Below, piece by piece: positions 50,626-59,371 of a DNA stretch of 64,000 nucleotides. Made by a program: the position numbers and the translations under genes. Position 1 is the stretch's first letter. Each line of letters opens with the position of its first letter. This DNA comes from Chloroflexota bacterium (lineage in GTDB: Bacteria; Chloroflexota; Dehalococcoidia; JACPEP01), in contig JACPEP010000037.1 of assembly GCA_016183425.1 (NCBI GenBank), positions 26,596 to 90,595 of the forward strand, read 5' to 3'. A model generated the notes under the pieces. It did no database searches. It was not told the origin of the DNA and worked only from the letters and a program-made list of their open reading frames with translations.

Positions 50626-51516
50626 GTGCCCAGACCAATAAACGGCATCACCGAAGCGGACCGCCTTCCCCGGCGCCATCCCTCTTTGTGGCGGGACGCC
50701 GGAAGGCGACTCCTCCGCAACCGGCTGGCCATGGCAGGAGGCATAATCGTCCTGGCAATGGTGCTGATAGCCCTTCTGGCCGATGTCCTGTCTCCCTACG
50801 ACCCCATCAAGCAGAACTACAATGCGATTCTGGAGGCCCCTAGCCTTCGCCATCTCGTGGGCACCGACGCTTTGGGACGGGATGCCTTAAGCCGACTCGT
50901 CCACGGCGCTCGCACCTCCATGACCGTGGGCATCTTCACCCAGCTTATCGTGCTCGCCATCGGCCTTCCCTTAGGGGCCCTGGCCGGCTACGGGGGCGGC
51001 CGCACCGATAACCTGCTGATGCGCTTCACCGATATCGTGTATGCCTTTCCTGAGCTCCTCATGGTGATCCTGCTCCAGACTATCTTCGGAGGGAGCATCT
51101 ACATGCTATTTCTCGCTATCGGCCTGGTGGCCTGGACAAACGTCGCCCGCCTAACGCGAGGGCAGATCCTTTCCCTCAAGGAAAGGGAGTTCGTTCTTGC
51201 CGCCCGGGCCATGGGAGCCACCGGTGCCGTCATCATATGGCGGCACCTTTTGCCCAACTCCTTGGGTCCCATCATCGTCACGGTGACCTTCGGCGTCCCC
51301 CGGGCCATCTTTTTGGAGGCGGCTCTCAGCTATATCGGCATCGGGGTAAAACCGCCCACCCCCAGCTGGGGCACCATGGTTCAGGATGGTTACGGCGCTA
51401 TCTTCTCCTTTCCCCACCTGGTGGCCTTCCCCGCCCTGGCCATCGCCCTGGTGATGCTCGCCTTCACCTTCCTGGGGGACGGCCTTCGGGACGCCCTGGA
51501 CCCCCGAGGCCGGTAG
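50626..51516 (+). CDS. peptide-type ABC transporter permease, OppC/DppC-like, second system
   Basis: A 296-residue permease: N-terminal cytoplasmic arm, first helix at about 35-55, LRHLVGTDALGRDALSRLVHGAR as DppC GTDxxGRD, EAA-like FVLAARAMGATGAVIIWRHLLPN. GTG start at 50626. It is the last gene before a hairpin terminator; the operon has no oppD or oppF, unlike the first opp operon in this window. Confidence 0.88.
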   Translation: MPRPINGITEADRLPRRHPSLWRDAGRRLLRNRLAMAGGIIVLAMVLIALLADVLSPYDPIKQNYNAILEAPSLRHLVGTDALGRDALSRLVHGARTSMTVGIFTQLIVLAIGLPLGALAGYGGGRTDNLLMRFTDIVYAFPELLMVILLQTIFGGSIYMLFLAIGLVAWTNVARLTRGQILSLKEREFVLAARAMGATGAVIIWRHLLPNSLGPIIVTVTFGVPRAIFLEAALSYIGIGVKPPTPSWGTMVQDGYGAIFSFPHLVAFPALAIALVMLAFTFLGDGLRDALDPRGR

Positions 51517-51596
51517 GATACGCTGGGCAATCCCTCTCCGGAGAGACTGATCAGCAAAGGGGAGTCAGTCGAAGGGATGTGCCCCCGAATAAATTT

Positions 51597-51634
51597 AACC
51601 CCGAAGGGGTTCCTTGAACCCCCTTAGGGGGTTT
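51597..51634 (+). terminator. tandem hairpins ending the second opp operon
   Basis: AACCCC-GAA-GGGGTT (51597-51611) followed by AACCCCC-TTA-GGGGGTT (51617-51633) and a short T tract. Confidence 0.65.
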
Positions 51635-51668
51635 GGGAGTGATATTAAACACCCCTCCAGCCTTACCG

Positions 51669-51697
51669 TTGACAAAAGATGTTACAATAATTAGATA
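51669..51697 (+). promoter_or_regulatory. promoter for the SnoaL-like gene
   Basis: TTGACA (51669-51674), 17-bp spacer, TAGATA (51692-51697). Confidence 0.55.
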
Positions 51698-51738
51698 GAC
51701 ATTTTATTTTATACATTGGGAAAAGGAGGGTATCTACC

Positions 51739-52158
51739 ATGTTGCTGGAAGAAAAGAAAGCTATTGCACGCCGCTATCTCGATCTATTCAACCAAGGCAA
51801 CCTAGAGGGCTTAAGTGAGGTGGTTCTTCCCACCGTTGTCGACCACTATAGCGCCTCTGGAGTGGCTACTGGCCTGGAGGGTTTGAAGCAAACCCTGTCT
51901 CAGTTTCGCCGGAGTTTTCCTGATATGTATGTCACCATTGAGGACATAGTTGCCGAAGGGGATATCGTCGTGGTGCGCTGTACCGGTCGTGGCACCCATA
52001 GAGGCGACTTCGCTGGAATACGACCCACGGGAAAGCGAGTTACCGTCCCCATCATTGCCATTTATCGCATTGCCAATGGCAAGATAACGGATCGGTGGAA
52101 CATAGCAGACTCTTTGGCCATGATACAACAGCTTGGCACTGTCGCAGAAGCCGCGTAA
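51739..52158 (+). CDS. SnoaL-like ester cyclase family protein
   Basis: A 139-residue NTF2-fold protein. It begins LLEEKKAIARRYLDLFNQGN, with FRRSFPDMYVTIEDIVAEGD and VVVRCTGRGTHRGDF and GKITDRWNIADSLAMIQQLG, the SnoaL-like polyketide cyclase pattern. The family catalyses ring closure in polyketide synthesis but many members have unknown small-molecule roles. AAGGAGG precedes ATG 51739. Confidence 0.8.
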   Translation: MLLEEKKAIARRYLDLFNQGNLEGLSEVVLPTVVDHYSASGVATGLEGLKQTLSQFRRSFPDMYVTIEDIVAEGDIVVVRCTGRGTHRGDFAGIRPTGKRVTVPIIAIYRIANGKITDRWNIADSLAMIQQLGTVAEAA

Positions 52159-52262
52159 GTCGGTTGGTGGCCTACCCTCCCTTAGCCGTCATGGGGAGAG
52201 CAGCAGCGATAGGCGGGACGATAAAGCGCCTGCCGCCCGGTAGAATGTTAAAGTATCGCTTC

Positions 52263-52294
52263 GCATAGGGCCCATTCAGGGCCCTATGCTTTCT
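52263..52294 (+). terminator. terminator after the SnoaL-like gene
   Basis: An 11-bp perfect stem GCATAGGGCCC/GGGCCCTATGC around ATTCA, followed by TTTCT. It ends the SnoaL-like transcript; 52295-52448 shows no gene. Confidence 0.75.
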
Positions 52295-52448
52295 CACGGA
52301 GACTGGCTTTCCTCGTTATTTTCTCATACATTCTTTCACCCTCCAGGTATGGCTGGGCTGTCCCCCGTCGGACACCCCTGATGCACCAAAAATTGATTCA
52401 TAGCCAGATATCCACAAAAATGGTAATATGAGGCCGGAGGGGGTTACT

Positions 52449-52844
52449 ATGGGACTAACAGTCCTGGAAATAGAAGTCGGAAACCCGGCTAACCCTGAGG
52501 TCACTGAAAAAATCGAGTTTCTCATCGACTCGGGAGCTATTTACTCTGTTGTGCCCACGCCTGTCTTGGCGAAGCTGGGCATCAAGCCTTTGGCACAACA
52601 AGAGTTCCGACTGGCAGATGGAACCAAGATTGTGCGCCAGAAGGGAGTAGCCCTCTTCAAATATGGGGACCGAGTAGGTGGGGCCGACGTCATCTTTGGC
52701 GAAGCCGGGGACAGCACCCTTCTCGGCGCCTTTACCCTTGAAGCCCTGGGCTTGTCCTTGGATCCCCTTCGACGAGAATTGAAGCCTTTGCCTATGATTC
52801 TCGCGCCCTTCAATTCGGCGTCAAAGATACGGGCCTCAATCTAG
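52449..52844 (+). CDS. clan AA aspartic protease-like protein, copy 1
   Basis: A 131-residue retropepsin-like protein. The DSG catalytic-type triad is in KIEFLIDSGAIYSVVP, with a following hydrophobic flap region LLGAFTLEALGLSLDP, fitting the single-domain clan AA/TIGR03698-type bacterial proteins that dimerise for activity. ATG 52449 has GGAGGGGG upstream; an earlier in-frame ATG 52428 lacks one. A second copy is at 62255. Cytoplasmic, function unknown. The nitrilase-like gene starts 16 bp downstream. Confidence 0.7.
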   Translation: MGLTVLEIEVGNPANPEVTEKIEFLIDSGAIYSVVPTPVLAKLGIKPLAQQEFRLADGTKIVRQKGVALFKYGDRVGGADVIFGEAGDSTLLGAFTLEALGLSLDPLRRELKPLPMILAPFNSASKIRASI

Positions 52845-52860
52845 ACAAAAGGAGAGTTCC

Positions 52861-53919
52861 ATGGGCGATACTTACCCCAAGCTGAAAGTGGCCGCCGTCC
52901 AAGCGGCGCCCGTCTTCCTGGATCGGGAGGCCACGGTAGACAAGGCCTGCCGCCTCATTCTGGAGGCAGGACGAGAGGGGGCGGACCTGGTGGTCTTCCC
53001 GGAGTGCTTCATCGCCGCCTATCCCGCGTGGCACAATTTCTACCCCGCTCGCCATCCCCAGTGCCTTCGCTTTGGGCAGGAGATGTTCAAAAATGCTGTG
53101 GAGATACCCAGCCCGGCCACGCAACGCCTGTGTCAGTCGGCACAGCAAGCCAATACCTACGTGGTCATGGGCCTCAACGAGCGGCGACGGGGCATGATGG
53201 GCACCCTGTACAACAGCCAGCTCTTCATCCACCGCCAGGGCACCATCCTGGGCAAACGTCAGAAGCTCATGCCCACCTCCACGGAGCGCCTGGTCCACGG
53301 TCTAGGAGACGGCCGCGGACTGAGGGTATTCCCCACCGAGTACGGAGCTCTGGGCGGCCTCATCTGCAGCGAAAACGGGAACCCCCTCTACCGCTTTGCC
53401 CTCCTCTCCCAGGGGGAGGTGCTTCACGCTGCCAGTTGGCCCTCTTTCGCCAATCCCTATGGCAGCGGCTACTCCCGAGAAGCCATGCTCCTGCGCATGA
53501 GGAACTATGCCTGGGAGGGCCGTGTGTTCATCGTCAGCGCAGCGGAGATTTTCACCGAGGAAATCGCCGATATCCTGGAGTTGGACAGGGATACCCGCCT
53601 CAGCATCAAAGAGATGGGAGGCTACTCCGCCATTGTCAACCCCAACGGGAAAATCATCGCCGGCCCGGCGGAGTACGGAGAAACCATCGTGTATGCCGAT
53701 ATCGACCTGGAAGAGATTATCGACCTCCGGATGCATCAGGACTACACCGGCCATTACAACCGCTTCGATGTAGTTTCCCTGAACTATCACCCCTCACCAT
53801 ATGTCCCTCTCCGCCACATGCCAGCCCCGGTCACGACTCCTCACGAAGAGTGGGCTGCGGCAGAGACATTGGACAGAGAGACACCCCTTCCCATAGAGAA
53901 GCCCATGGGCGATCCTTGA
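52861..53919 (+). CDS. nitrilase-superfamily carbon-nitrogen hydrolase
   Basis: A 352-residue enzyme hydrolysing nitriles or amides. The Glu-Lys-Cys catalytic triad is placed at Glu48 (VVFPECF), Lys135 (GKRQKLMPTS) and Cys169 (GGLICSENGNP). Length and C-terminal tail are in the nitrilase/cyanide hydratase branch rather than amidase or omega-amidase. ATG at 52861 with AAAGGAG upstream. Cotranscribed with the aspartic protease-like gene. Confidence 0.82.
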   Translation: MGDTYPKLKVAAVQAAPVFLDREATVDKACRLILEAGREGADLVVFPECFIAAYPAWHNFYPARHPQCLRFGQEMFKNAVEIPSPATQRLCQSAQQANTYVVMGLNERRRGMMGTLYNSQLFIHRQGTILGKRQKLMPTSTERLVHGLGDGRGLRVFPTEYGALGGLICSENGNPLYRFALLSQGEVLHAASWPSFANPYGSGYSREAMLLRMRNYAWEGRVFIVSAAEIFTEEIADILELDRDTRLSIKEMGGYSAIVNPNGKIIAGPAEYGETIVYADIDLEEIIDLRMHQDYTGHYNRFDVVSLNYHPSPYVPLRHMPAPVTTPHEEWAAAETLDRETPLPIEKPMGDP

Positions 53920-53981
53920 CCCAGACACCCAGGCCCCTGGCGTGACAAAAGTCTTAGCCCCGGGGACCATGACATGGTATA

Positions 53982-54009
53982 CTTGTCCCATCGCAATTGA
54001 TGGGACAAG
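53982..54009 (+). promoter_or_regulatory. palindrome near the start of the DUF1858 leader
   Basis: An 11-bp inverted repeat CTTGTCCCATC/GATGGGACAAG around GCAATT, directly after a TATACT (-10-like, 53978-53983). A second stem pairs GACCCTTCGC (54052-54061) with GCGAAGGGTC (54098-54107). Confidence 0.5.
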
Positions 54010-54173
54010 CGCTTATTTGCAGGAGTTCACGTCCTTTCGGAGGCGATTAGGGACCCTTCGCCTGGCTCAGGTACACAGCAGAAATATGTCACCCTAAGCG
54101 AAGGGTCTTGATTGGTACATCGATTCATGCGACTAAGTAATCGTTAGACTGCTAGGAGAAACAGGGGGGTGCC

Positions 54174-54398
54174 ATGAACCACATAATCACCGGCGACATG
54201 GACATTGAGGACGTTCTCAAACGCTACCCGGAGACCAGAGAGGTCTTTAGCAGCTTCGGCCTCCACTGCGCCGATTGCATCGCCGAAGGGTTTGATTGCT
54301 TTGTGAGCCAGAAAGACATCGCGTCCCGGGCGGACTACTACGGGCTCTTCCTGGACAAGCTTCTACCCGCCCTTAACGCCGCCGTGGACGGACAATAA
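54174..54398 (+). CDS. DUF1858 redox-disulfide domain protein
   Basis: A 74-residue protein of the DUF1858/hybrid-cluster-associated redox family: MDIEDVLKRYPETREVFSSFGLHCADC, then a second Cys42. The CxxC (Cys32, Cys35) is the family's redox pair and often binds iron-sulfur partners. Start ATG 54174 has GGGGGG upstream. Preceded by a 160-nt structured leader and ending before the convergent tatC gene. Confidence 0.8.
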   Translation: MNHIITGDMDIEDVLKRYPETREVFSSFGLHCADCIAEGFDCFVSQKDIASRADYYGLFLDKLLPALNAAVDGQ

Positions 54399-54405
54399 AG
54401 CCCTC

Positions 54406-55128
54406 TTAGGTCGCCGGGCGTCCCCGCCACGCCAGCCGGGCCAGCAAAATGCCCAACTCATAAAGAAGTATGATGGGCACCGCCACGATGCTCTGGTTGA
54501 TGGGATCTACAGTAGGGGTAATAAAGGCTGACAGGGCAAAAGCCAAAAGGAAGGCGTAACGGCGGAAGGAGGCCATTCGCTTGGGGCTAACGAGGCCGAT
54601 ACGGGCCAGAAAATAAAGGACCATGGGGGTTTCAAAGGCAATGCCGCTCCAGAAGATAAGGGTGCTCACCGTAGAAACGTAAGAACCCACCTTTATCTGG
54701 GGCCGGGCGATGTTGGCGCCGAAGGAAAGAAGAAAACCCAAGGCTGGCGGTAGGGCCACAAAATAGGCAAAGCTAACGCCGGCGAGGAAGAAAAAGGCTA
54801 CTCCGGGCAACATCAGGTAAACGTAGCGCTTCTCCTTAGGAGTGAGGGCCGGGGCGATGAACATCATGATCTCGTAGAAGAGGAAGGGAAGCGCTATCGC
54901 CACCCCGCTGTAAAGAGTCACCTTGAAGATAGTGCTTAACATCTCCAGGGGTTCGGTGTAGATGAGGTCCAGCCTTTCGCCGGCGGGGCGTTTCAGGATC
55001 TCGAACAACCGCTCATGAAAAAAGAATGCGCCACCAGTAGTGATGGCGATGGCTATGGCTGACCTAATAAGGCGATCCCTAAGCTCCGTCAGGTGCTCTA
55101 TAACGGTTAGCTGTTTTCCTTCGCTCAT
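54406..55128 (-). CDS. tatC: Tat (twin-arginine) translocase subunit TatC
   Basis: A 240-residue protein with six membrane helices. EHLTELRDRLIRSA at the N-terminus, PLEMLSTIFKVTLYSG and YEIMMFIAPALTPKEKRY, and the late FETPMVLYFL are TatC signatures. It recognises twin-arginine signals such as that of the OppA lipoprotein at 18-19.7 kb. ATG 55128 has GAGG upstream. Follows tatA by 30 bp. Confidence 0.9.
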   Translation of the reverse strand: MSEGKQLTVIEHLTELRDRLIRSAIAIAITTGGAFFFHERLFEILKRPAGERLDLIYTEPLEMLSTIFKVTLYSGVAIALPFLFYEIMMFIAPALTPKEKRYVYLMLPGVAFFFLAGVSFAYFVALPPALGFLLSFGANIARPQIKVGSYVSTVSTLIFWSGIAFETPMVLYFLARIGLVSPKRMASFRRYAFLLAFALSAFITPTVDPINQSIVAVPIILLYELGILLARLAWRGRPAT

Positions 55129-55158
55129 GTGGCCTCGGCCCACTGTCTCCTCTGGGGC

Positions 55159-55638
55159 CTAGCTAACGCCGCCTCCTTGCTGCGCCTGGGGAGCATCATC
55201 TAACCCTTCCTCGGCACTGACAGTGACCTTCCTTCTGCTCCTACGGCGGCTTCCCCCTTCCTGCTCTACGACAGACCGTCTCCTTTTTCTCTTAGGCGGA
55301 GATACCTCCTCCCCTGAGGTGGGAACCGTCGCCACCGGCTCCGTAAAAAGGGGTTGCCCCGCCTCCAAGGCCGGGGACGGCTCAACAGTGGCCGGCGCCG
55401 GCAAAGCTGGTTGGGACTCCGCTGGACCATCCGCCGCAACGCTGGAAGTCGGCTCTTCTTCCTTCTCATCCAGGTCAATGTTCAGGTCCCGGGTCAGCTC
55501 GCTGGACATTCGGCGAAACTCCCGAATCGCCCGCCCTAAACCGGCGCCCAACTCCGGCAACTTGCCTGGCCCAAAGACAATGAGGGCCACGACAAGTATC
55601 AGTATCAGCTCCATGGGTCCTATACCACCAAAGTTCAT
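55159..55638 (-). CDS. tatA: Tat translocase subunit TatA/TatB-type with long charged tail
   Basis: A 159-residue protein: one N-terminal helix with [21 protein letters not shown] and an amphipathic helix with [14 protein letters not shown], the TatA/B hallmark. The tail from about 60 on is long and unusual, rich in Glu/Ser/Pro, then a basic KRKRRRSVV and RRRSRRKV run. Whether it is TatA or TatB cannot be told. ATG at 55638. Confidence 0.8.
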   Translation of the reverse strand: MNFGGIGPMELILILVVALIVFGPGKLPELGAGLGRAIREFRRMSSELTRDLNIDLDEKEEEPTSSVAADGPAESQPALPAPATVEPSPALEAGQPLFTEPVATVPTSGEEVSPPKRKRRRSVVEQEGGSRRRSRRKVTVSAEEGLDDAPQAQQGGGVS

Positions 55639-55721
55639 CCTCTGCCTCCCCTCCCCTCCTCAAATATAGGGTTCACTCTGAGAAAACTTTTCTTAATAAA
55701 TAGCGGGGCTATCATCGCTCA

Positions 55722-55979
55722 CTAGTCTTCAACACCATGGTCCCTGAGATAGTCTACCGCATCCTGGACGGTGACGATCTTCTCCGCATCCTCGTCGGAG
55801 ATCTCCAGGCGAAAATCCCCCTTGCTAAACTCTTCCTCTAAGGCCATCACCAATTCCACCAGGTCCAGGGAATCGGCGTTTAGGTCATCAACAAAAGAAG
55901 CAGTAGACACTACCTGTTCCACATCAACCCCCAACTGCTCCACCACAATCTTCCGCACTCTCTCGAAAACTGTGGCCAT
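55722..55979 (-). CDS. acpP: acyl carrier protein
   Basis: An 85-residue acyl carrier protein with the phosphopantetheine serine in [15 protein letters not shown] (Ser37) and acidic helices throughout. A short insertion is seen around [24 protein letters not shown] precedes ATG 55979. It carries acyl chains for the FabD/G/K enzymes of the same operon. Confidence 0.92.
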   Translation of the reverse strand: MATVFERVRKIVVEQLGVDVEQVVSTASFVDDLNADSLDLVELVMALEEEFSKGDFRLEISDEDAEKIVTVQDAVDYLRDHGVED

Positions 55980-56007
55980 TCAACCACCTCCTTTAATTCA
56001 ACCTAGT

Positions 56008-56424
56008 TTAAGAACCAACCCTTTTTGTTCCTCCCTCATCCATCAAAGAGCCCAACACACCGTTGATGAATTTGGAAGAGCTATCGCCACCGAAGGTTTT
56101 AGCCAGCTCCACCGCCTCATTTATAGCTACCTTAGGAGGCGCTTTATTATCAAACAAAATCTCAAATATTGCAAGGCGAAGGATATTGCGATCCACCACC
56201 GGCAATTGTTCCAGAGGCCAAGCAGGGGCATACCTCCTAATGATGGCGTCTATAGCATTCTTGTGTTCTATCACTCCCCGGACCAACTCCTTAACAAACT
56301 CCAACTGGGAAGCCTCCACCTCGGAAACAAGACGTTCCATAACCCCTTCATAAGAGTGACCAGCGATATCCACCTCATAAAGTACCTGGAAGGCCATCTG
56401 GCGCGCTTGGCGACGACCCTTCAT
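56008..56424 (-). CDS. nusB: transcription antitermination protein NusB
   Basis: A 138-residue helical RNA-binding protein. [20 protein letters not shown] and [15 protein letters not shown], with [25 protein letters not shown] at the C-terminus, are NusB signatures. ATG 56424 is preferred (GAGGTG upstream) over GTG 56433. Its place between fabG and acpP is unusual and couples rRNA antitermination to lipid synthesis genes. Confidence 0.92.
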   Translation of the reverse strand: MKGRRQARQMAFQVLYEVDIAGHSYEGVMERLVSEVEASQLEFVKELVRGVIEHKNAIDAIIRRYAPAWPLEQLPVVDRNILRLAIFEILFDNKAPPKVAINEAVELAKTFGGDSSSKFINGVLGSLMDEGGTKRVGS

Positions 56425-56439
56425 CCCGGGCACCTCATC

Positions 56440-57192
56440 TCAGGCCATGACCATACCACCATCTACGTTGAGAACTTGACCCGTGATATAGGCTGCCTCA
56501 TCCGATGCCAGAAAGACCACCGCCCGGGCTACATCCTGAGGCGAGCCAAAGCGACCGAGGGGAACCTGCTTCACAATCTCATCCTTCCGCTCCTGACTTA
56601 AGCGGCGGGTCATATCAGTATCGATGAAACCAGGGGCAATGGCGTTGACGGTAATACCACGAGAGGCCACCTCCCGGGCCACCGCCTTGGTCAGGCCGAT
56701 GAGCCCTGCTTTGGCGGCGGCGTAGTTGGACTGCCCAGCGTTGCCCATCAGCCCCACCACGCTGGCGATGTTGATGATCCGCCCCCAACGCTGCCGGACC
56801 ATAGAACGCAACACAGCTCGAGTGCAGAGGAAAGCGCCGGTTAGATTGGTAGCCAGGACTTGATGCCACTCCTCATCGGACAAACGCAAGATAAGGCCAT
56901 CCCGGGTGATGCCGGCGTTGTTGACCAAGATGTCCAACCGCCCCTGGCCACCGAGGACCTCCTCAACGAGACGGCCCACCTCAGATGAGGAGCTGACATC
57001 GGCCACCACCGCCAGGCTATTGCCCCCTCCCGCGACAATCTCTGAGGCCACCTGGGCCACCGAGGGGGCCAGGTCATTGACCACCACCGTAGCTCCCCTC
57101 TCCGCCATCTCCCGGGCTATCTGATAGCCTATGCCCCGGGCACCGCCGGTTACCAGGGCTACTTTCCCCGAAAGATCGGCAAAGGAAGCCAC
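56440..57192 (-). CDS. fabG: 3-oxoacyl-ACP reductase FabG
   Basis: A 250-residue short-chain dehydrogenase. NADPH-binding TGGARGIG, the NNAGITRDGL motif, catalytic Ser and YxxxK (SNYAAAKAGLIG) and the C-terminal YITGQVLNVDGGM fit FabG. GTG start at 57192 directly after the fabD stop. Confidence 0.95.
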   Translation of the reverse strand: MASFADLSGKVALVTGGARGIGYQIAREMAERGATVVVNDLAPSVAQVASEIVAGGGNSLAVVADVSSSSEVGRLVEEVLGGQGRLDILVNNAGITRDGLILRLSDEEWHQVLATNLTGAFLCTRAVLRSMVRQRWGRIINIASVVGLMGNAGQSNYAAAKAGLIGLTKAVAREVASRGITVNAIAPGFIDTDMTRRLSQERKDEIVKQVPLGRFGSPQDVARAVVFLASDEAAYITGQVLNVDGGMVMA

Positions 57193-58131
57193 TTACGCGT
57201 CCATATTCTTTACGGAAAGAGCATCTCCGATGTTCAGAAGTCGGGCTTCAGCCACGGTCCGCTTGATCAGCCCCGTGAGCACCCGCCCCGGCCCCACCTC
57301 CACAAAGGTGGACACCCCCCGATGGGCCATGTATTCCACAGAATGGCGCCACTGAACGCAGCTACACATCTGACGCACCAACTCTCCCCGAATATCTTCC
57401 GCCGTGGTCAGGGGCCGGGCAGTAGTATTGGCCACCACGGGCAACAAAGGATCGCGGACAGGATATTGATCTATGATACGGGCCATCCCCTCCGCCGCGG
57501 GCTGCATGAGGTTAGAATGAAAAGCTCCACTCACCTCTAAGGGAACGACCCGCCGGGCCCCCCTAGCCCGAGCTAAGTCCATGGCCCAGGCCATGGTCTC
57601 GCGGCCGCCGCTGATAACTATCTGCTCGGGAGAATTGACATTGGCAATCTGGGCCCCCGTCTCCTGACATACTTCCTCCAGAGAAGCCTCATCCAGTCCC
57701 ATGACGGCAGCCATGCCCCCGGGATGGAGACGCCCTGCCTCCTCCATGAGCCGCCCCCGTTCTCGAACTAGCCGCACGGCGTCCCGGAAATCCAGCCCTT
57801 TTGCGATCACCAATGCGGTGTACTCTCCCAGGCTGTGGCCAGCCACAAACAAGGGCATGCCATCCCTTCCTTCTCGGTGCATCGCCAGAAAGCAGGCAAC
57901 GCTGACCGTAAGTACAGCGGGCTGGGTATTGATGGTCCGGCTCAGCTCCTCCGCCGGCCCTTCAAAGCATAGGCGAGACAGAGGGAAGTCCAAGGCCTCG
58001 TCGGCCTGTCTAAAGACTTCCCGGGCCTCAGGAAAGCTTTGATATACATCCAGCCCCATGCCCACCATCTGCGTCCCCTGGCCGGGGAAAACGTAGGCAA
58101 GCCGGGCGGCCTGGTTTGAGCTGGAGGTCAT
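57193..58131 (-). CDS. fabD: malonyl-CoA:ACP transacylase FabD
   Basis: A 312-residue transacylase. PGQGTQMVGMG near the start, the nucleophile in AGHSLGEYTALV (Ser100) and the QPAVLTVS region are typical. ATG 58131 is four bases from the fabK stop. It loads malonyl units onto the ACP. Confidence 0.93.
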   Translation of the reverse strand: MTSSSNQAARLAYVFPGQGTQMVGMGLDVYQSFPEAREVFRQADEALDFPLSRLCFEGPAEELSRTINTQPAVLTVSVACFLAMHREGRDGMPLFVAGHSLGEYTALVIAKGLDFRDAVRLVRERGRLMEEAGRLHPGGMAAVMGLDEASLEEVCQETGAQIANVNSPEQIVISGGRETMAWAMDLARARGARRVVPLEVSGAFHSNLMQPAAEGMARIIDQYPVRDPLLPVVANTTARPLTTAEDIRGELVRQMCSCVQWRHSVEYMAHRGVSTFVEVGPGRVLTGLIKRTVAEARLLNIGDALSVKNMDA

Positions 58132-58135
58132 ACGG

Positions 58136-59095
58136 TTAAGCGCGGACACCAGACAGACCGAGTACATGAAGATGGCGGATGACAGCTTCCGCCTCGGCCA
58201 CGATCTCTCGGATGATATCCCGGGCCGGTTTTATATCCTTAATCAAGCCAGCGACCTGGCCCGCCATGAGAGAGCCGTTCTCCAGGTCTCCCTCGATGAC
58301 CCCCAAACGTAGCTTGCCAGTGCCGAAGGCCTCCAGCTCAGACACCAGGGCACCGGCCTTCTCCATAGCGGCAAACTGCCGCGTCATTTTGTTCTCTAAG
58401 GCTCGCACCGGGTGGCCAGTGGTATGGCCCGTAACCACCGTGGCACGGTCCCGGGCGTTGAGTATCTTTTCTTTGAAGTGGGGGTGAGCTACGCACTCCG
58501 CGCAGCAAATGAACCGAGTGCCCAGTTGTACCCCCTGGGCACCCAGGGCTAAGGCGGCGGCCATCCCCCTCCCATCTCCTATACCACCGGCCGCCACTAT
58601 CGGTAAGCCCACGCTGTCCACCACTTGGGGTACCAGGGCCAGAGTAGTGATCTCCCCCACGTGGCCCCCGGACTCTATCCCCTCCACCACCAAGGCATCC
58701 ACGCCTGCCTTCTCCAGTCGCCGCGCCAGGGCTACGCTGGCCACCACCGGTATCACCTTTATTCCCCGCTCTTTAAAAAGGGGAACCCAAGAGCCGGGGT
58801 TGCCGGCTCCCGTGGCCACTACCGGCACCCTCTCCTCCAAGACTACCTGAATAACCTCTTTGGCGTAAGGAGATAGCAACATAACATTGACGCCGAAGGG
58901 GCGAGATGTCCTCGCCCGAGTATTTTGTATCTGTTGCCGAACCCATTCGGCCGGTGCATTGCCAGCACCAATAAATCCCAGGCCGCCGCCCTCGGAGACG
59001 GCGGAGGCCAACTCCGCCGTCCCCAGCCACGCCATCCCCCCCTGGAACACAGGGTACTCGATATTGAATAGGTCACAGATGGTTGTCTTTATCAA
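58136..59095 (-). CDS. fabK: enoyl-ACP reductase II (FabK-like) flavoprotein
   Basis: A 319-residue FMN-dependent TIM-barrel enzyme. YPVFQGGMAWLGTAELASAV, VVEGIESGGHVGEITTL, IVAAGGIGDGRGMAAALALGAQGVQLGTRF are FabK/nitronate monooxygenase hallmarks. Context with fabD, fabG and acpP supports the enoyl reductase. TTG start at 59095 with GGAG six bases upstream. Confidence 0.88.
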   Translation of the reverse strand: MIKTTICDLFNIEYPVFQGGMAWLGTAELASAVSEGGGLGFIGAGNAPAEWVRQQIQNTRARTSRPFGVNVMLLSPYAKEVIQVVLEERVPVVATGAGNPGSWVPLFKERGIKVIPVVASVALARRLEKAGVDALVVEGIESGGHVGEITTLALVPQVVDSVGLPIVAAGGIGDGRGMAAALALGAQGVQLGTRFICCAECVAHPHFKEKILNARDRATVVTGHTTGHPVRALENKMTRQFAAMEKAGALVSELEAFGTGKLRLGVIEGDLENGSLMAGQVAGLIKDIKPARDIIREIVAEAEAVIRHLHVLGLSGVRA

Positions 59096-59130
59096 AGTCG
59101 ACTCCAGGCCGGCTTCGCCCGGCCGTTGAG

Positions 59131-59328
59131 TTAAGTGCCCTTAACGGTGCTTTTTACCTTCACCACCTCTCTGCCCGCGTAGCTTCCGCACGAAGGGCAG
59201 ACGTGGTGAGGCAGCCTCAAGGCCCTGCACTGAGGACACGGAACTAATTGCAACAGCGTTAAATGGAGGTGGCTTCGTCTTTCTCCCTGACGGGCCTTGG
59301 CCGTTTTTCGTTTCGGTAACGGAGGCAT
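59131..59328 (-). CDS. rpmF: 50S ribosomal protein L32
   Basis: A 65-residue zinc-ribbon ribosomal protein: MPPLPKRKTAKARQGERRSH opening and CPQCRAL...CPSCGSYAGREV. Between the DUF177 gene and fabK, the standard neighbourhood in bacteria. ATG 59328. Confidence 0.95.
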   Translation of the reverse strand: MPPLPKRKTAKARQGERRSHLHLTLLQLVPCPQCRALRLPHHVCPSCGSYAGREVVKVKSTVKGT

Positions 59329-59371
59329 AAAAAATCAACCCTCTTTTCTTTTTGTCCAGTCATCCCTATTA

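Noticed and set aside
49750..50853. Antisense frame of 367 codons opposite the permease genes
   Set aside because: Hydrophilic repeats are the reverse complement of membrane-helix codons; no start signal.
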